From Perognathus longimembris pacificus (lineage: Eukaryota > Chordata > Mammalia > Rodentia > Heteromyidae), in contig NC_063173.1 in NCBI RefSeq assembly GCF_023159225.1, positions 7,726,852-7,790,851 on the forward strand: DNA of 64,000 bases, written 5' to 3'. Both the position numbers and the translations under genes were made by a program. Shown in pieces: positions 32,686-44,452 of this stretch. The notes beneath the pieces are model-generated. The model did no database searches. It had not been told where the DNA came from and worked only from the letters and a program-made list of their open reading frames with translations. The number at the start of each line of letters is the position of its first letter. Within the stretch, counting starts at the first letter, position 1.

Positions 32686-32990
32686 TTCTTACAACAGAAC
32701 GATCTAAGGAATTGAAGACACAAATTCCAGCTTTGCCCATTCAAATTTTGTGACATTGGGAGTGTCATTTATCCACTCTAATTCTCAAATTCATTTTTGG
32801 CAAATAAGTAATTATTAATATTGCTTTGACATGATGAATGTGAAGGTACAAGAACATAGTATATCAGCAATAAATGTTTATTTCATCCGTATAAATATTG
32901 AGCAGACATTTCCATACTTGTATAAAACATCAAGTGGGAAATTTACTGATTATATGATTGAATGGATTTATTCTATTTCTTCTTAAAAGG
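32686..32990. other. unrecognised non-coding sequence
   Basis: About 300 bp of AT-rich sequence between SINE remnants. No repeat, ORF or regulatory signal recognised. Confidence 0.4.
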
Positions 32991-33017
32991 TAAAAAAAAA
33001 AAAAAAAAAAAAAAAAA
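32991..33017. repeat. poly(A) run
   Basis: Pure A run of roughly 26 bases. No SINE or L1 body is recognisable directly upstream, so its origin is unclear. Confidence 0.9.
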
Positions 33018-33068
33018 CCTAATCTCTTTTTAAGACTCTAAGTCTAGTGTATCTTATGATTTTTTTCC

Positions 33069-33165
33069 ATGGATGCAGCTCAGTAGTTCAATGTTTACCT
33101 AGCATGTGTGAGTTTTGATACCTAGTACTTCCCATCCGCCCCCCGCCTCGCCCCCCAAAAAACTC
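33069..33165 (+). repeat. ID-like SINE monomer
   Basis: CCATGGATGCAGCTCAGTAG...TTTACCTAGCATGTGTGAG...GATACCTAGTACTTCCC matches the ID layout (A box, GCCTAGCATGC, B box) and ends in C- and A-rich sequence. Confidence 0.6.
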
Positions 33166-34394
33166 TTAAAGTTGATCATGTAACTTTTAATCTTTTCCTG
33201 AGGAGTTGTTTTTCAGTCATAGTCATAGGGGGTAATTCATTATCTCATCATTGACTGGACATTTCATCAAACACATTTCACTGTTGAGACAACTTGTCAG
33301 CGATATTCAATTTGCTGTCTCATCAGCAATACAGTGTATAGTAATTAAATTTTTATCATGACAACATCTCATCCTATTGCTCATGCATAATTCATATCTT
33401 ATATGTCAAACACCAACCACACATATATTGTGTTAATGAGGAAGGAAAATAGAATTTATTCTCTCTGATGTCTTTCCAGACCGTACAAGTGATTGCGTTC
33501 TTTTTCTTATAAAGAGCCACTCAGAGGCACGGTTGTGAAGCAGAAGCCCCAGTTCCATAGTCGACTACCCAAAGCCCTAAGCTCCTCAAATCATGTTCAA
33601 TGGATTCTCTCTACAGTACTAATGATTACTAAAAACAATGAGAAATTTTATTGATCTTTTATACTCTAGTTGAAATGACATGCCTTTTGTGTGTGATTCA
33701 TTCTTCAATGGTAGTCCTTCAGCTACCATGATCAATGGGTCTTCCTATCATTTTATAAATTATCAGAGGGTAAATTCAAACTCTAGTTCCTGTATTTTCT
33801 CATTGCTTGGAACAATGCTTAGCACGTAATCATTAACTCTATTCAATTTAACTTTAATGGATCAATTTTATATTGTGAAAGAATGCCTGCATTTTAAAAG
33901 AAAAAGACAATACATGGAAGCTGATGTTTTCCCAAATGTGTATTTTGGAACTTAAGAAAATACTTAGAAATTGTGTAAAAGACCTCATAACTATTCCAAT
34001 CATATGAAATCTTAAATGAATTGTTTCATCCAGCTCTCCAGTGTCCTCTTCCACACTGGACTCCAATAAAGCTATTTGCTTTGTTTAGACTGTCTCTCTA
34101 CTCCTTGCACGTATGGTTGTTTCCTAGCCTTCCCAACCTACCTCTAACTCTCCTTCTCTCAGAACCCCTCCCTCATCCCACTAGACATTCACAGCCTCTC
34201 CTGAATTTTCAGAACACTTTTTAGACCACTAATGATGGTGAATAGCAACTAGTAATAGAGTGGCTTCCATCTCCAGCAATGGAACTAGAGATTTTACATA
34301 ACAGGCCTAATTTTTTCCATGAAAGATAAAAAACAAGTGCATTTAATTCAGCGAATAATGGAGGCTCAACAGAGTTAAGCATCCTACAGAAGGT
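33166..34394. other. unrecognised non-coding sequence
   Basis: 1.2 kb with no repeat family or coding signal identified by eye. Confidence 0.4.
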
Positions 34395-35097
34395 CACACA
34401 GTTCAGCAGTTCCCCTCTTTCTGTAGTTTTGTTTTCCTTGGATTCATTTACCCATGGCCAAACACAGTCAAAAAATATTCAAAGAAAAATCCCATAAGTA
34501 AATAATATGTAAGGTTTAATTTGCATGGCATGATGTATTAAGTTGTGTAGCACATAGTTTTAACTGGAGCATCATGCTAAAATTTTTCCCATCTCAACCT
34601 AGCCCTTGAAACACAAATCACTCCTTAATCTAGTATATCCACACTGGATGTGCTAATAGGCAGTTAGCCACTTAGCGTTCTTGGTTATCAATTCAACCAC
34701 CTTGGTATCTTACTGTTGCAATTTATTTTTTATTTTACTTAAGAATCACCCCAACATATAAGAATAACAACACTGGCAATGCTAATATGCCAGAGAAATG
34801 CTGTAACACATTTCCTTCAAGTAGAAGGTGAAAGTTCTCAGTTTAATAAGCAAAAAAAAAAAAATCATATGCTGAAATTGCTAGGCTCTACTATGAGAAC
34901 AAATTTTCTGTCCATGAAATGTGACAAATAGAAATGCATGCTAATTCTGCCATTGTTCCTCAATCTGCAAATATTACAGCCACAGTAGGTGGTAACTGTT
35001 TTGTTAATATTGGAAGTGTGCATGTATGTAAATATAGGAAGAAATCCGGTCTTGGTGTTATCTTGAGTCTGGCATCCCCTGGGGGTCTTGAAAGGAC
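34395..35097 (+). pseudogene. Tigger1 DNA transposon remnant with decayed transposase start
   Basis: The 5' non-coding part (TTGGATTCATTTACCCATGGCC, AAAAATATTCAAAG, ATGATGTATTAAGTTGTG) is followed by the transposase start. Codons around 34795-34920 keep KVKVL- and KSYAE-like pieces of the CENP-B-type helix-turn-helix, with stops and indels. The sequence then jumps to a terminal segment GGCATCCCCTGGGGGTCTTG, so most of the transposase was deleted. Two L1s landed at its end. The family was active early in placental mammals. Confidence 0.8.
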
Positions 35098-35110
35098 AAG
35101 GCAGACTTTC

Positions 35111-36814
35111 TTTTTTTTTTTTTTTAATTTTTATTGTCAAAGTCATGTACAGATGTTACAGTTTCATACATTAGGCATTGGATACATTTCTTGTACTGTT
35201 TGTTACCTCCTCCCTCATTCCCCCCTCCCCTCTCCCCCTTTCCTTCCCCACCCCCATGAGTTGTTCAGTTCATTTACACCAGTTTTGCAAGTATTTGCTT
35301 TTGTAGTCGTTTGTCTTTTTTACCCTGTGTCTCTTGATTTTGGTATTCCCTTTCAGTTTCCTTGTTCTAATACCAGTATACATGGTTTCCAATGTACTCA
35401 GGTAAGATACAGAGATAGTGCAGGTACACCACAGGAAGGGGATACAAGAAGATCATCTATAATAGAAGCTACAGTTACACGTAGCACGTTGAAAGTAGTT
35501 ACAACAGTGATATAACAATCGTTTCCATAACATGAAGTTCATTTCACTTAGCATCATCTTATGTGTTCATAAGGGCATAGCTATTGGGCTCTTGTGATCC
35601 TCTGCTGTGACTTGCCTAAACCTGTGCTAATTATTCCCTATAAGGGAGACCATAGAGTCCATGTTTCTTTGGGTCTGGCTCACTTCACTTAGTATAATTT
35701 TTTCCAAGTTCTTCCATTTCCTTACAAATAGGGCAATGTCATTCTTCCTAATAGAGGCATAAAATTCCATTGTGTATATGTACCACATTTTCCTGATCCA
35801 TTCGTCTTCTGAGGGGCATCTGGGTTTGTTCCATATTCTAGCTATGAAAAATTTTGCTGTGATGAACATTGTTGTGCTGGTGGCTTTAGTGTGTTCTTGT
35901 TTGTGGTCTTTTGGGCAGATGCCCAAAAATGGGGCTGCTGTGTCATAGGGGAGCTCTATGTTTAGCCTTCTGAGGAATCTCCATACCGCTGGACCAGTGG
36001 CTGGACCAGTTTACATTCCCACCAACAATGAAGTAGGGTTCCCTTTTGGCCACATCCCCTCCAACATTTGTTACTGTTAGTTTTCTTGATATAGGACATT
36101 CTTACTGGGGTGAGATGGAATCTCAATGTTGTTTTGATTTACATTTCTTTTATGGCCAGTGATGTAGAGCACTTTTTCATGTGTCTCTTGGCCATTCTCA
36201 TTTCTTCATCAGAGAAGTCTCTTTTTAAGTCTTCAGCCCACTTGTTGAGGTGGCTATTGGTTCTTTGCAGTTTTGTTTTGGAGGAATGTAATTTTTTTTA
36301 GTTCTGCGTATGTTTTAGATATGAGGCCTTTGTCCGTTGTATGGCTGGTAAAGATCTTCTGCCAATCTGTGGGCTTTCTGTTTATCTTGCGAGCTATGTC
36401 CTTTGCCTTGAAAAAGCTCTTCAGTTTGATGCAGTCCCATTTGTCCAACCTTTCTTTGATTTGTAGCCTTTCTGGGTCTTTGTTCAGGAAGTTCCGTCCT
36501 GTGCCAAGGAGCCCAAGTGTTTCTCCTACTCCTTCCTTTAGTGTTTTCAGGGTGTCTGTTTTAATTTCGAGGTCTTTGATCCATTTGGAATTGATTTTGG
36601 TGCAGGGTGACATATAAGGATCTAATTTTAGTTTGTTGAAGGTGTTGAGCCAGTATTGCCAGCACCATTTATTAAAGAGGCTATCTTTCTTCCAGACTAT
36701 TTTTTTTAGCTCCTTTATCAAGGGTTAAGTAGGCGTAGTTCTGTGGGTTCATTTCTGGGTCTTCAATTCTGTTCCATTGGTCTTCAAGCCTATTCAGGTG
36801 CCAATACCAAGCTG
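35111..36814 (-). mobile_element. L1 copy A (antisense), inserted in the tail of copy B
   Basis: From a T run (35111-35125) through the 3' UTR (GTCATGTACAGATG, CAGTTTCATACATTAGGC, and a pyrimidine tract near 35205-35250) into ORF2. The ORF2 end is open on - at 35627-35926 (ends SLIGNN) and again at 36254-36721. A duplication making GCTGGACCAGTGGCTGGACCAG near 35990-36010 lies between them. The 5' end is truncated in ORF2, where copy B's tail starts. Confidence 0.9.
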
Positions 36815-38256
36815 TTTTTTTTTTTTTTTCAAATTTTTATTATCAAACTGATGTACAGAGAGGTTACAGTTTCATACATTAGGCATTGGATACATTTCTT
36901 GTACTGTTTGTTACCTTGTCCCTCATGCCCCCCTCCCTCCCCCCCTACCCCCCCCCAGGTGTTCAGTTCACTTACACCAAACAGTTTTGCAAGTATTGCT
37001 TTTGTAGTTATTTCTCCTTTTTTACCCTGTGTCTCTCAAATTTGGTATTCCCTTTGAATTTCCTACTTCCAATACCAGTAAACACGGTTTCCAATATACT
37101 CAGATAAGATTACAGAGATAGTGTAGGTACAACCATAGGAAGGTGATACAAGAACATCATCAATAATAGAAACTACACATACACATAGGACGTTGAAAGT
37201 AGTTACAACTGTGATATAACAATTGTTTCCATAACATGGAGTTCATTTCACTTAGCATCATCTTATGTGTTCATAAGGGTATAGCTATTGGGTCTTGTGA
37301 TGCTCTGCTATGTCTTGCCTAAACCTGTGCTAATTATTCCCAATAAGGGAGACCATAGACTCCATGTTCTTTGGGTCTGGCTCACTTCACTTAGTATAAC
37401 TTTTTCCAAGTCCTTCCATTTCCGTACAAATGGAACAATGTCATTCTTTCTGATAGAGGCATAAAATTCCATTGTGTATATGTACCACATTTTCCTGATC
37501 CATTCATCTATGGAGGGGCATCTGGGTTGGTTCCAGATTCTCGCTATGACAAATTGTGCTGCGATGAACATTGTTGTGCTGGTGGCATTACTGTGATTTT
37601 TGTTTGTGGGCTTTTGGATAGATACCCAACAGTGGGGCTGCTGGGTCATAGGGGAGTTCTATATTGAGCCTTCTGAGAAATCTCCATACTGCTTGCCAGA
37701 GTGGCTGAACCAGTTTACATTCCCACCAACAATGAAGTAGGGTTCCCTTTTGGCCACATCCCCTCCAACAATTGTTATAATTAGTTTTCTTGATATATGA
37801 CATTCTTGCTGGGGTGAGATGGAATCTCAATGTTGTTTTGATTTGCATTTCCTTTATGGCCAGTGATGTAGAGCATTTTTTCATATGCCTATTGGCCATT
37901 CTCATTTCCTCATCAGAGAAGTTTCTTTGTAAGTATTTAGCCCACTTGATGAGGGGGCTATTGGTTCTTTGCGGTTTTGTTTTGGAAGAAGATAATTTTT
38001 TTAGTTCTGCATATATTTTAGAGATGAGGCCTTTGTCTATTGAATGGCCGGTAAAGATCTTCTCCCAGTCTGTGGGCTTTCTGTTTATATTGAGAGCTAT
38101 GTCCTTTGCCGTGCAGAAGCTCTGCAGTTTGATGCAGTCCCATTTGTCCAACCTTTCTTTGATTTGTAGCCTTTCAGGGTCTTTGTTAAGGAAGTTCTGT
38201 CCTGTGCCAAGGAGCCCAAGTGTTTCTCCTACTCCTTCCTTTAGTGTTTTCAGGGT
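36815..38256 (-). mobile_element. L1 copy B (antisense), 5'-truncated
   Basis: T run 36815-36829, 3' UTR (CAAACTGATGTACAGAGAGG; CCTCCCTCCCCCC tract), then ORF2 in two open pieces, 37308-37649 and 37588-38256, offset by a frameshift near 37620. The upstream piece keeps the cysteine motif [18 protein letters not shown]. Truncated after GTGTTTTCAGGG. The outer 13-bp target duplication AAGGCAGACTTTC lies at 35098-35110 and 38257-38269. Confidence 0.92.
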
Positions 38257-38269
38257 AAGGCAGACTTTC

Positions 38270-39414
38270 ATAATCCACAAAAGCAGTTCAATCCCTGACT
38301 TGGGGCTGACTCCAAAGCCCATATTTCTGTGTATTACACAGTTTCTAAATAAATGAGCAAATGATAAAAATTGATGATGGTCTTGGCAAATGGCATACAT
38401 CCTTATTAATATACAACTGGCTAAGATGAATAAACATCAATTTTCATCTTTCACATTTTATACTCGATATACTGTGGCAACTAAAACATGTGGCAGAGAA
38501 TATACCATAATTTGAATGTAATTCCTTTGAAATCATGACAAAGACCTGTTATAACCGAGCACTTGAGAATGCAATTTTCCATTTCAAAACTTAAGTATCA
38601 AGAGAGCCTCATTATATGATCTTTCCATTCAGCCCATTCTGATCACATTTTCCTTGGCTACCTACACAGGGGTCCCAACGGGAAGCTATAACATGCATAA
38701 AATGTCTGCTGAGTCAGGTTAAATGAATTTCAGTTAAGGGAATAATATTGTTAACATTATATGATGATTTGCAATTATTAGTCAAATAACAGTTACCAGA
38801 GGACCAAGGAAGTCTTAGTACGAAGTGAACCACAAAATCAGAATACTCCCTGCTCAATGAGTATATAACCTAAATCAGCAACTACAGACGAAGGGAGGGA
38901 TAGAAGAGCTCCCCAGGGAGAGGTGAGAAGTAGGAGTCCTTCCGTTGTTCTTGTCCTTAATGAAAAAGGCTTCTGTGGAAAACAAACTCCACAGCTCTGC
39001 CTCAGACAACCTCTCACAAGTGCATTAGGTTAATCTGCAGAAATGGAGAAAACAGCTGTGGTTCAAGGTAAAGCACTGGTCCATGATTTAGAACACTTAG
39101 CTTCTAGTCCTGCTCTTCCAATAACTAGCCCTGCGACCTTTGGGTCTCCAATCTCTTCGAATAAGCTCCTCTTTTTCACCAATTACAGACAAGATCCTTC
39201 CAGCTCTAAAAGGCAGCATGTTACCACTGACAACACAGACTCAGTTGACTCCTCCACTCCCACTCACTGCTTCCAGACCAACAGCAGTGTTTACTTCCTT
39301 AGATTCTCAGCAACCCACCCCAGTACACATCCTGCTTTTACTGGGCAAAAAGGCTGTATAATAAGGCCTTGGCGGTAGGGGAGCAAAATTATTATTATTT
39401 CTAAATATAAAACA
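38270..39414. other. unrecognised non-coding sequence
   Basis: Repeat-free by eye. A 111-codon frame at 39043-39378 (Ser/Pro/Thr-rich) overlaps another frame and has no supporting signals. Confidence 0.4.
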
Positions 39415-39935
39415 CATTTACCCAATCCCAAAGGCCCTCCAGAATCTGGCCTTCTAACTTCATCTTAGTTCCAATTACTGACTACTCTTCAGCCTCTACC
39501 TTGCTGGTTCTTTAGCATTGCAGAGGCTTTTTGCCTTTTATTTCCCTTACCCAGGATACATCGCTCCCCATAGCCAACTATGTTTCCTCGCTCACAGCCT
39601 TGTTTCCTTGCTCACAGCCTTCTGAGTTTTCTCAATAAAGGCTGCCTGCATCCCAGTTTCCCTCCTGCTGGACATTTCGCATCTTCCATCCCAACTTGAC
39701 TCTCTCCCCTTAGCACTGACCATAATCGAACTACATATTCTGATTTTCTCTGCTTTCTAGGATGTAAAACCAGTCAAGGAAAAGGTGTTTTGTTTGGGGT
39801 TGGTATTATGTTTTGCTTTGTTTGCTTTGTCTGTCTTGTTCTCTTCCACATTCTGAGGACCTAGAACAATGCTTTAGATACAATAGGTACCCCATAAAAA
39901 TTCATTGAATAAATACCCAAGTGCCGTCACTGTCC
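39415..39935 (+). repeat. L2 LINE 3' remnant
   Basis: Order typical of L2: AAGGCCCTCCAGAATCTGGCC, a C/T-rich middle, CTGCTTTCTAGGATG, and the closing GGACCTAGAACAATGCTTTAGATACAATAGG followed by AAATTCATTGAATAAATA. A 24-bp local duplication (CGCTCACAGCCTTGTTTCCT) lies near 39586-39622. Confidence 0.7.
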
Positions 39936-39944
39936 CCCAATTTG

Positions 39945-40180
39945 CAATGCTATGCATAGTTCCCTTTTCTCTACATGTTTGCTAGCATTTGTCACTGAAA
40001 TAAGTTGATGTCTCATTGTGGTTTTGATTTCCATGTCCCTGAAGGTTACAGACATTGAAGTTTTTCATATATATGGATTTCTGTATGCTATTTTGAAAAA
40101 TGTCTATTTAGTAGAACTACAATATGATCCCATTATACTACTTGTGGGTATATAACTGAATAAATCAGTGTCAATTTGAA
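39945..40180 (-). mobile_element. ancient L1 ORF2 fragment (antisense)
   Basis: TTGATGTCTCATTGTGGTTTTGATTTCCATGTCCCTGAAGG and TTTCATATATATGGATTTCTGTATGC match the antisense ORF2 tail of old mammalian L1. Confidence 0.65.
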
Positions 40181-40427
40181 ATATAAACTTAGAAAACATC
40201 AAGTTGACCACATAGATTACTTGATTTTTTATCCAGAATTATAATGGTACTTTCAGACCGAATGCTACTTTGTCCAAGAAACCTTTAAGGTCAAAGTATC
40301 TGTGTGGAAATCTTATTCTTCACATATTTTTCTTAACCATATTTCCCTTTTATAACTATGGAAGTAGACCACTGAGCCATCTGAGCATCTTCATGAAATT
40401 TTTCTTTTCTTCCCTTAAAACTCGAGC

Positions 40428-40621
40428 GCTGGGAATGTGGCTTAGTGCAGAGTGCCTGCGTAGCATGCATGAAGCCCTGGGTTCGATTCCTCAGCACCAC
40501 ATACACAGGAAAAGCCGAAAGTGGCACTGTGGCTCGAGGTAGAGTGCTAGCCTTGAGCAAAAAGAAGCCAGGGACAGCGCTCAGGCCCTGAGTTCAAGCC
40601 CAGGACTGGCCAAAAAAAAAA
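40428..40621 (+). repeat. ID-Geo dimeric SINE
   Basis: GCGCTGGGAATGTGGC head, GTAGCATGCATGAAGCCC, B box GGGTTCGATTCCTC, right half with short deletions (GGCTCGAGGTAGAGTGC), A-rich end. No clear target duplication. The 90-codon + frame here is a shadow. Confidence 0.92.
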
Positions 40622-41174
40622 GAGGAAAAGAAGAAAAGAAACCACCACCAACAACCCCACAAACACAAACATCCCTCAGATCTAGGTTTGGTCTGAGATT
40701 CGTCCTCTCACGCGTCCTTCCTTCCTCCTTAGCGTTCACAGATGTCCAACCTACTTCATAACTTTCCCAGTCTACCATCTTTCCTTCTCCCTCCCTCTAA
40801 TTTTTCATAGCAGTCCCTTTAATATCTTATACCATCTAATCCTGTCCTCGTAATTTGTTTCTTGGAGCACCTAAGGTAATGCCAAAGACAAATGAATGTA
40901 CTAATGTACATTCATGATTTTTAAAAAAATAATCCATCCTGCTAACCTCATGAAGGCTGCGGCTTAGCCTATTTTATTTACTACTTGATATCCAGTGTAT
41001 AGAATGATTCATGTAAAGGCCAAATATCTTGATAGAGAAATGCTGCTGTCATATTTTAATTTCACTCATTCATGAAAGGAAGTATTGGCTGTCTTGCATG
41101 TTATAGCACTATGTTACACACTCAGTAGATACAGCATCATGTGGAAAAGATAAACATCTAAATAATTATATGAT
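40622..41174. other. unrecognised non-coding sequence
   Basis: No repeat or coding signal identified. Confidence 0.4.
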
Positions 41175-41412
41175 TGCTGGACACTGGTGGCTCACACCTG
41201 TAATCCTAGATACTCAGGAGGCTGAGATAGAAGGATTGCAGTTTAAAGCCAGCTTGGGCAGGAAAGAATGTGAGACTCTTGTCTCCAATTAACCAATAGA
41301 CAACTAAAAGTGGCACCCTGAGTGGAAGTGGTAGAGCAATAACCTCCTGCAAAAGAGCTCAGGGACAGCGCCCAGGTCCTAAGTACAAATCCCAGGACTG
41401 ATCCCCCCCAAA
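41175..41412 (+). repeat. B1-like/Geo-like composite SINE, well preserved
   Basis: GCTGGACACTGGTGGCTCACACC...TACTCAGGAGGCTGAG head, TTAACCAATAGACAAC linker, AAGTGGCACCCTGAG...CAAAAGAGCTCAGGGACAGCGCCCAGG and CCCAGGACTG right half, then C/A-rich tail. The best example here of the B1 head joined to the Geo-like module. Confidence 0.9.
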
Positions 41413-41955
41413 TTCTAACACACGATATCAAAGCCTTGTTAAAAGGATTCAAAATGTATATTGCACAAATAATTTTGTACAACCATTCAAAAAGTTAAAT
41501 TAGACTTGTTTAAGTTCACATTTTTAATATTTAAGTGTTATACATGAAATTCAAAAGCAGGTTAGCTTCTCTTAGCCCTCAAGCTAGACTTAGAAGCCAG
41601 TGTTCTTTATGAAGATTTTTCTCCAGGGATATAAAACGGTGGCCATTTCCTTTTGTACTATAGCATATTTCACTAACTGATTAGAAAACAGAAATCAAAT
41701 GTCTTTTTAAGCCTATGATTTTATGTCATAGGAAAATAATCTGTGAATCAGAGATACTATTAACTTTTTCTAGCTCAAAGGTCCAAAGACCTAACTCAAT
41801 TATCTCCATGAACATTCTTATGGTTTTCTTCAGACTAAGAGAGTTCTCTCCTCTTCTATGTTGTCAAAACACTTGTCGATTTTCTTCTGAACATTTACAG
41901 GAGTGAATTTGTCGCTGGCTGGCTGTGTCATTGGTAGATAATGAGTTGCGTGAGA
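41413..41955. other. unrecognised non-coding sequence
   Basis: AT-rich; nothing recognised. Confidence 0.4.
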
Positions 41956-41959
41956 TAAC

Positions 41960-42065
41960 CGTATGCATGTGTTATGCTAACTGCTAGATTCCCCAGCACC
42001 TGGTTCAGAGTAAGGTCTCAGTACAATTTCTTGACTGGCTGTGGGCAAGATGTGATGAATGAATG
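41960..42065 (+). repeat. possible L2/MIR 3'-end fragment
   Basis: ATTCCCCAGCACCTGGTTCAGAGTAAGGTCTCAGTAC follows the L2 3' end (CCCAGCGCCTAGCACAG...AGTAGGTGCTCAATA). Confidence 0.45.
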
Positions 42066-42479
42066 AAAATGGATGTGTGTAAATACATGACATGAAAAGT
42101 TCTCCCTTATTTAGCTAACCATAATTAAACTAAATTACCACTGCATTATATTTAAGGTTCTCGGGTTTCCTCTCTCCATTCACAGTACAGGTAAAAGCTT
42201 TACAAATAAATTAAGAGTGGTATATACCCTATCACTCCTGCCATAAAGAGGAAGAAATATCTTCATCCTATTGCTCTTGAGATCAGTGATTCAGCCCTAC
42301 TAGATGTTGACTATCAGAACTAAGATATGTAGGTGGCAAGAAATGGCCCTCTGATTTCCACTCTGGAAACATAGTCATCTCTACTGTTTCTAATCACTCT
42401 GGCCAGAATTCCTTTTAGTTTCAAAGAGTTCCCACTATATTAGTCATTGTTTGAGAAGACTGTTTTCTATCACTAGGCA
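42066..42479. other. unrecognised non-coding sequence
   Basis: No repeat or coding signal identified. Confidence 0.4.
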
Positions 42480-42785
42480 AGGAAAATTAACTCCTCTTGA
42501 TAAGGCTGTTAAATTGCACCTCTTCTTCCTTAGTTAACCTCTATCATGCCTGTTCCAAACTCTTTCAGATTCTTTCTATCTATCCAGTATGTAATGTTAA
42601 TCTGTCTTATGATACATTTTATATTATAATGTGTGACATATTCTCTTTTATTAGTGTTTAAAACCTCCTTCTAAATTTTAGAGTTTCCTATATGTAACTC
42701 ATGTCTACATCCCCAGTAACATCTAAATCAGTACCTAACACTGTAGTGGAGCATATATTTCTTATTTATTAGTGGAATCTGATTC
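42480..42785 (+). repeat. L2 LINE 3' remnant
   Basis: Ends with GTCTACATCCCCAGTAACATC...CAGTACCTAACACTGTAGTGGAGCATATATTTCTTATTTATTAG, the L2 terminal order, after a pyrimidine-rich body. Confidence 0.55.
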
Positions 42786-42853
42786 GCATTTTATATACTG
42801 TAATGCTTCACTAAATTCACAATAATGAAATCATTAAGAAGGGATGAAATCGG

Positions 42854-43053
42854 GCTGGGGATATAGCCTAGTGGCAAGAGTGCCTGCCTCGGATACACGA
42901 GGCCCTAGGTTCGATTCCCCAGCACCACATATACAGAAAACGGCCAGAAGCGGTGCTGTGGCTCAAGTGGCAGAGTGCTAGCCTTGAGCAGGAAGAAGCC
43001 AGGGACAGTGCTCAGGCCCTGAGTCCAAGGCCCAGGACTGGCCAAAAAAAAAA
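42854..43053 (+). repeat. ID-Geo dimeric SINE, young subfamily
   Basis: Nearly identical to the 5871 copy, with only a few changes, and carrying the same CTCGGATACACGAGGCCC. A 17-bp duplication with one mismatch (AAGAAGGGATGAAATCG at 42837-42853, AAGAAGGGATGACATCG at 43054-43070) shows a recent insertion. Confidence 0.96.
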
Positions 43054-43070
43054 AAGAAGGGATGACATCG

Positions 43071-43684
43071 GCATGATCCTACATGGGTTTCTCAAGCCTT
43101 CCTTCTGACTTTGAGCTGTGCTCCACCCTGTAGTACTCCCTGTAGTACCATTCAGTACTCCCTGACGCTGTCACCTGGTTAAATAGGAAGTCAATGGGAT
43201 CTTAAGATGTCACTGTTATGTGGACTAATGGAAAAGAATAACAAGGCTCCAAGAAAAAGTCCCAGAAATACAACTTCCGAAAGTGACTCTACTTAGTGGG
43301 GAAATAGTCCTGACAGATATATCTGCTGGGATTGACACTGAGGAAGGTGCTCTGGAAGCACAAGAGAAGAGAATGATTTTTAGTAGAAGAGAAAAATCAC
43401 TTCAAAGAATAGGATTTGGTTTAATGGGAAAAATAATATACACAACAAAAATAAAGGAATTCTAAGAATTCCTATCAGAGTATCCTTTCAGTGTTATCAA
43501 CTATATACCAGAAAAAAATGAACCAAAATGAATAAGAGAAACATATGGATGAAGAAGGAAATGGACAGAAAAGGAATGGAAGAATGATTAGTCAGTATTC
43601 TAAAGCTATAGATTACAGTTTAGAAGGCCCTGAGTGTGCATTTGTATGCATATACACCTGCACACAATTATTTTAAGGAAGATT
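43071..43684. other. unrecognised non-coding sequence
   Basis: GTAGTACTCCCT-type short tandem near 43131-43165. A 60-codon frame at 43283-43465 has no recognisable features. Confidence 0.4.
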
Positions 43685-43709
43685 ACACACACACACACAC
43701 ACACACACA
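43685..43709. repeat. (CA)n microsatellite
   Basis: Pure CA repeat of about 25 bases. Confidence 0.95.
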
Positions 43710-44188
43710 ATTAACTACAAGACCTTAAGACAGAAGCACAGTAGAAAGACAATGGGATTGGAGTAAGAAGTTCTGCCTTTGTCTGTGTCCCATTTCCATC
43801 TTTCCCTTCACAACTGATTTACTGAACATCGAGGACTGATTGTACTATTGACTTACAGGAAAATAATTGTCAATGGTTAGAAAGTGTAGGACACAAAGTC
43901 TCTGTTGAGTCATTTAACCTTCACTGAAAATGTTCAGCAATCAGGTTTACAGGGGTAACAGAAAACAATGTTCTGGGTTTCTAGGTATCCTCTCACAAAC
44001 GTGCAAGGCAGGGACTGTATGTGCAACTCTGTCGGGGAGAGCATGTGATAAGCATATGCAAGTTCCTTGTTATAATCCCCAACATCAAAGGCAAGAAAAA
44101 GCAGGGAAGCATTCTCGTATTTGGGACCTTTGAGGGCTGTGCAAGTAAGGCACCAAGAAGCTAATATGTACCCAAGGTCCCTCAATAC
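43710..44188. other. unrecognised non-coding sequence
   Basis: Overlapping short frames on both strands (43930-44185); no repeat family identified. Confidence 0.4.
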
Positions 44189-44199
44189 ATTTTCAATAC

Positions 44200-44441
44200 A
44201 CGAGGGAAGTGAAAGGGAATGTCAAAATTGAGAGACAAAGGATAAAGAGACAAACGACTCCAAAAGCAATACTTGCAAAGCCATTTGGTGTAAACCAACT
44301 GAACAACTCATGGAAGGAGAGGGAAAGGGGGAGGGGGAAGGGAGAATGAGGGAGGAGGTAACAAACAGTACAAGAAATGTACCCAAGGCCTAACGTATGA
44401 AACTGTAACCTTTCTGTACATCACTTTGACAAAAAAAAATT
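44200..44441 (+). mobile_element. L1 3'-end insertion (5'-truncated)
   Basis: Sense L1 3' UTR: GGAATGTCAAAATTGAGAG, the polypurine block GGAGAGGGAAAGGGGGAGGGGG near 44314-44340, GGAGGTAACAAACAGTACAAG, TGTACATCACTTTGAC, then an A run. Near-identical ATTTTCAATAC/TTTTTCAATAC repeats at 44189-44199 and about 44442-44452 mark the target duplication. Confidence 0.85.
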
Positions 44442-44452
44442 TTTTTCAATAC

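Noticed and set aside
34934..35515. 193-codon + frame
   Set aside because: It runs from decayed Tigger1 through a T run into antisense L1 3' UTR; the composition is a mosaic of repeats.
36254..36721. Functional reverse transcriptase gene
   Set aside because: Only the carboxy part of ORF2 remains, broken by frameshifts; catalytic domains are missing.
37790..38356. 188-codon + frame
   Set aside because: It is the complement of L1 ORF2, which is read on the other strand.
39043..39378. 111-codon Ser/Pro/Thr-rich frame
   Set aside because: A second frame overlaps it, there are no splice signals that I trust and no recognisable motif.
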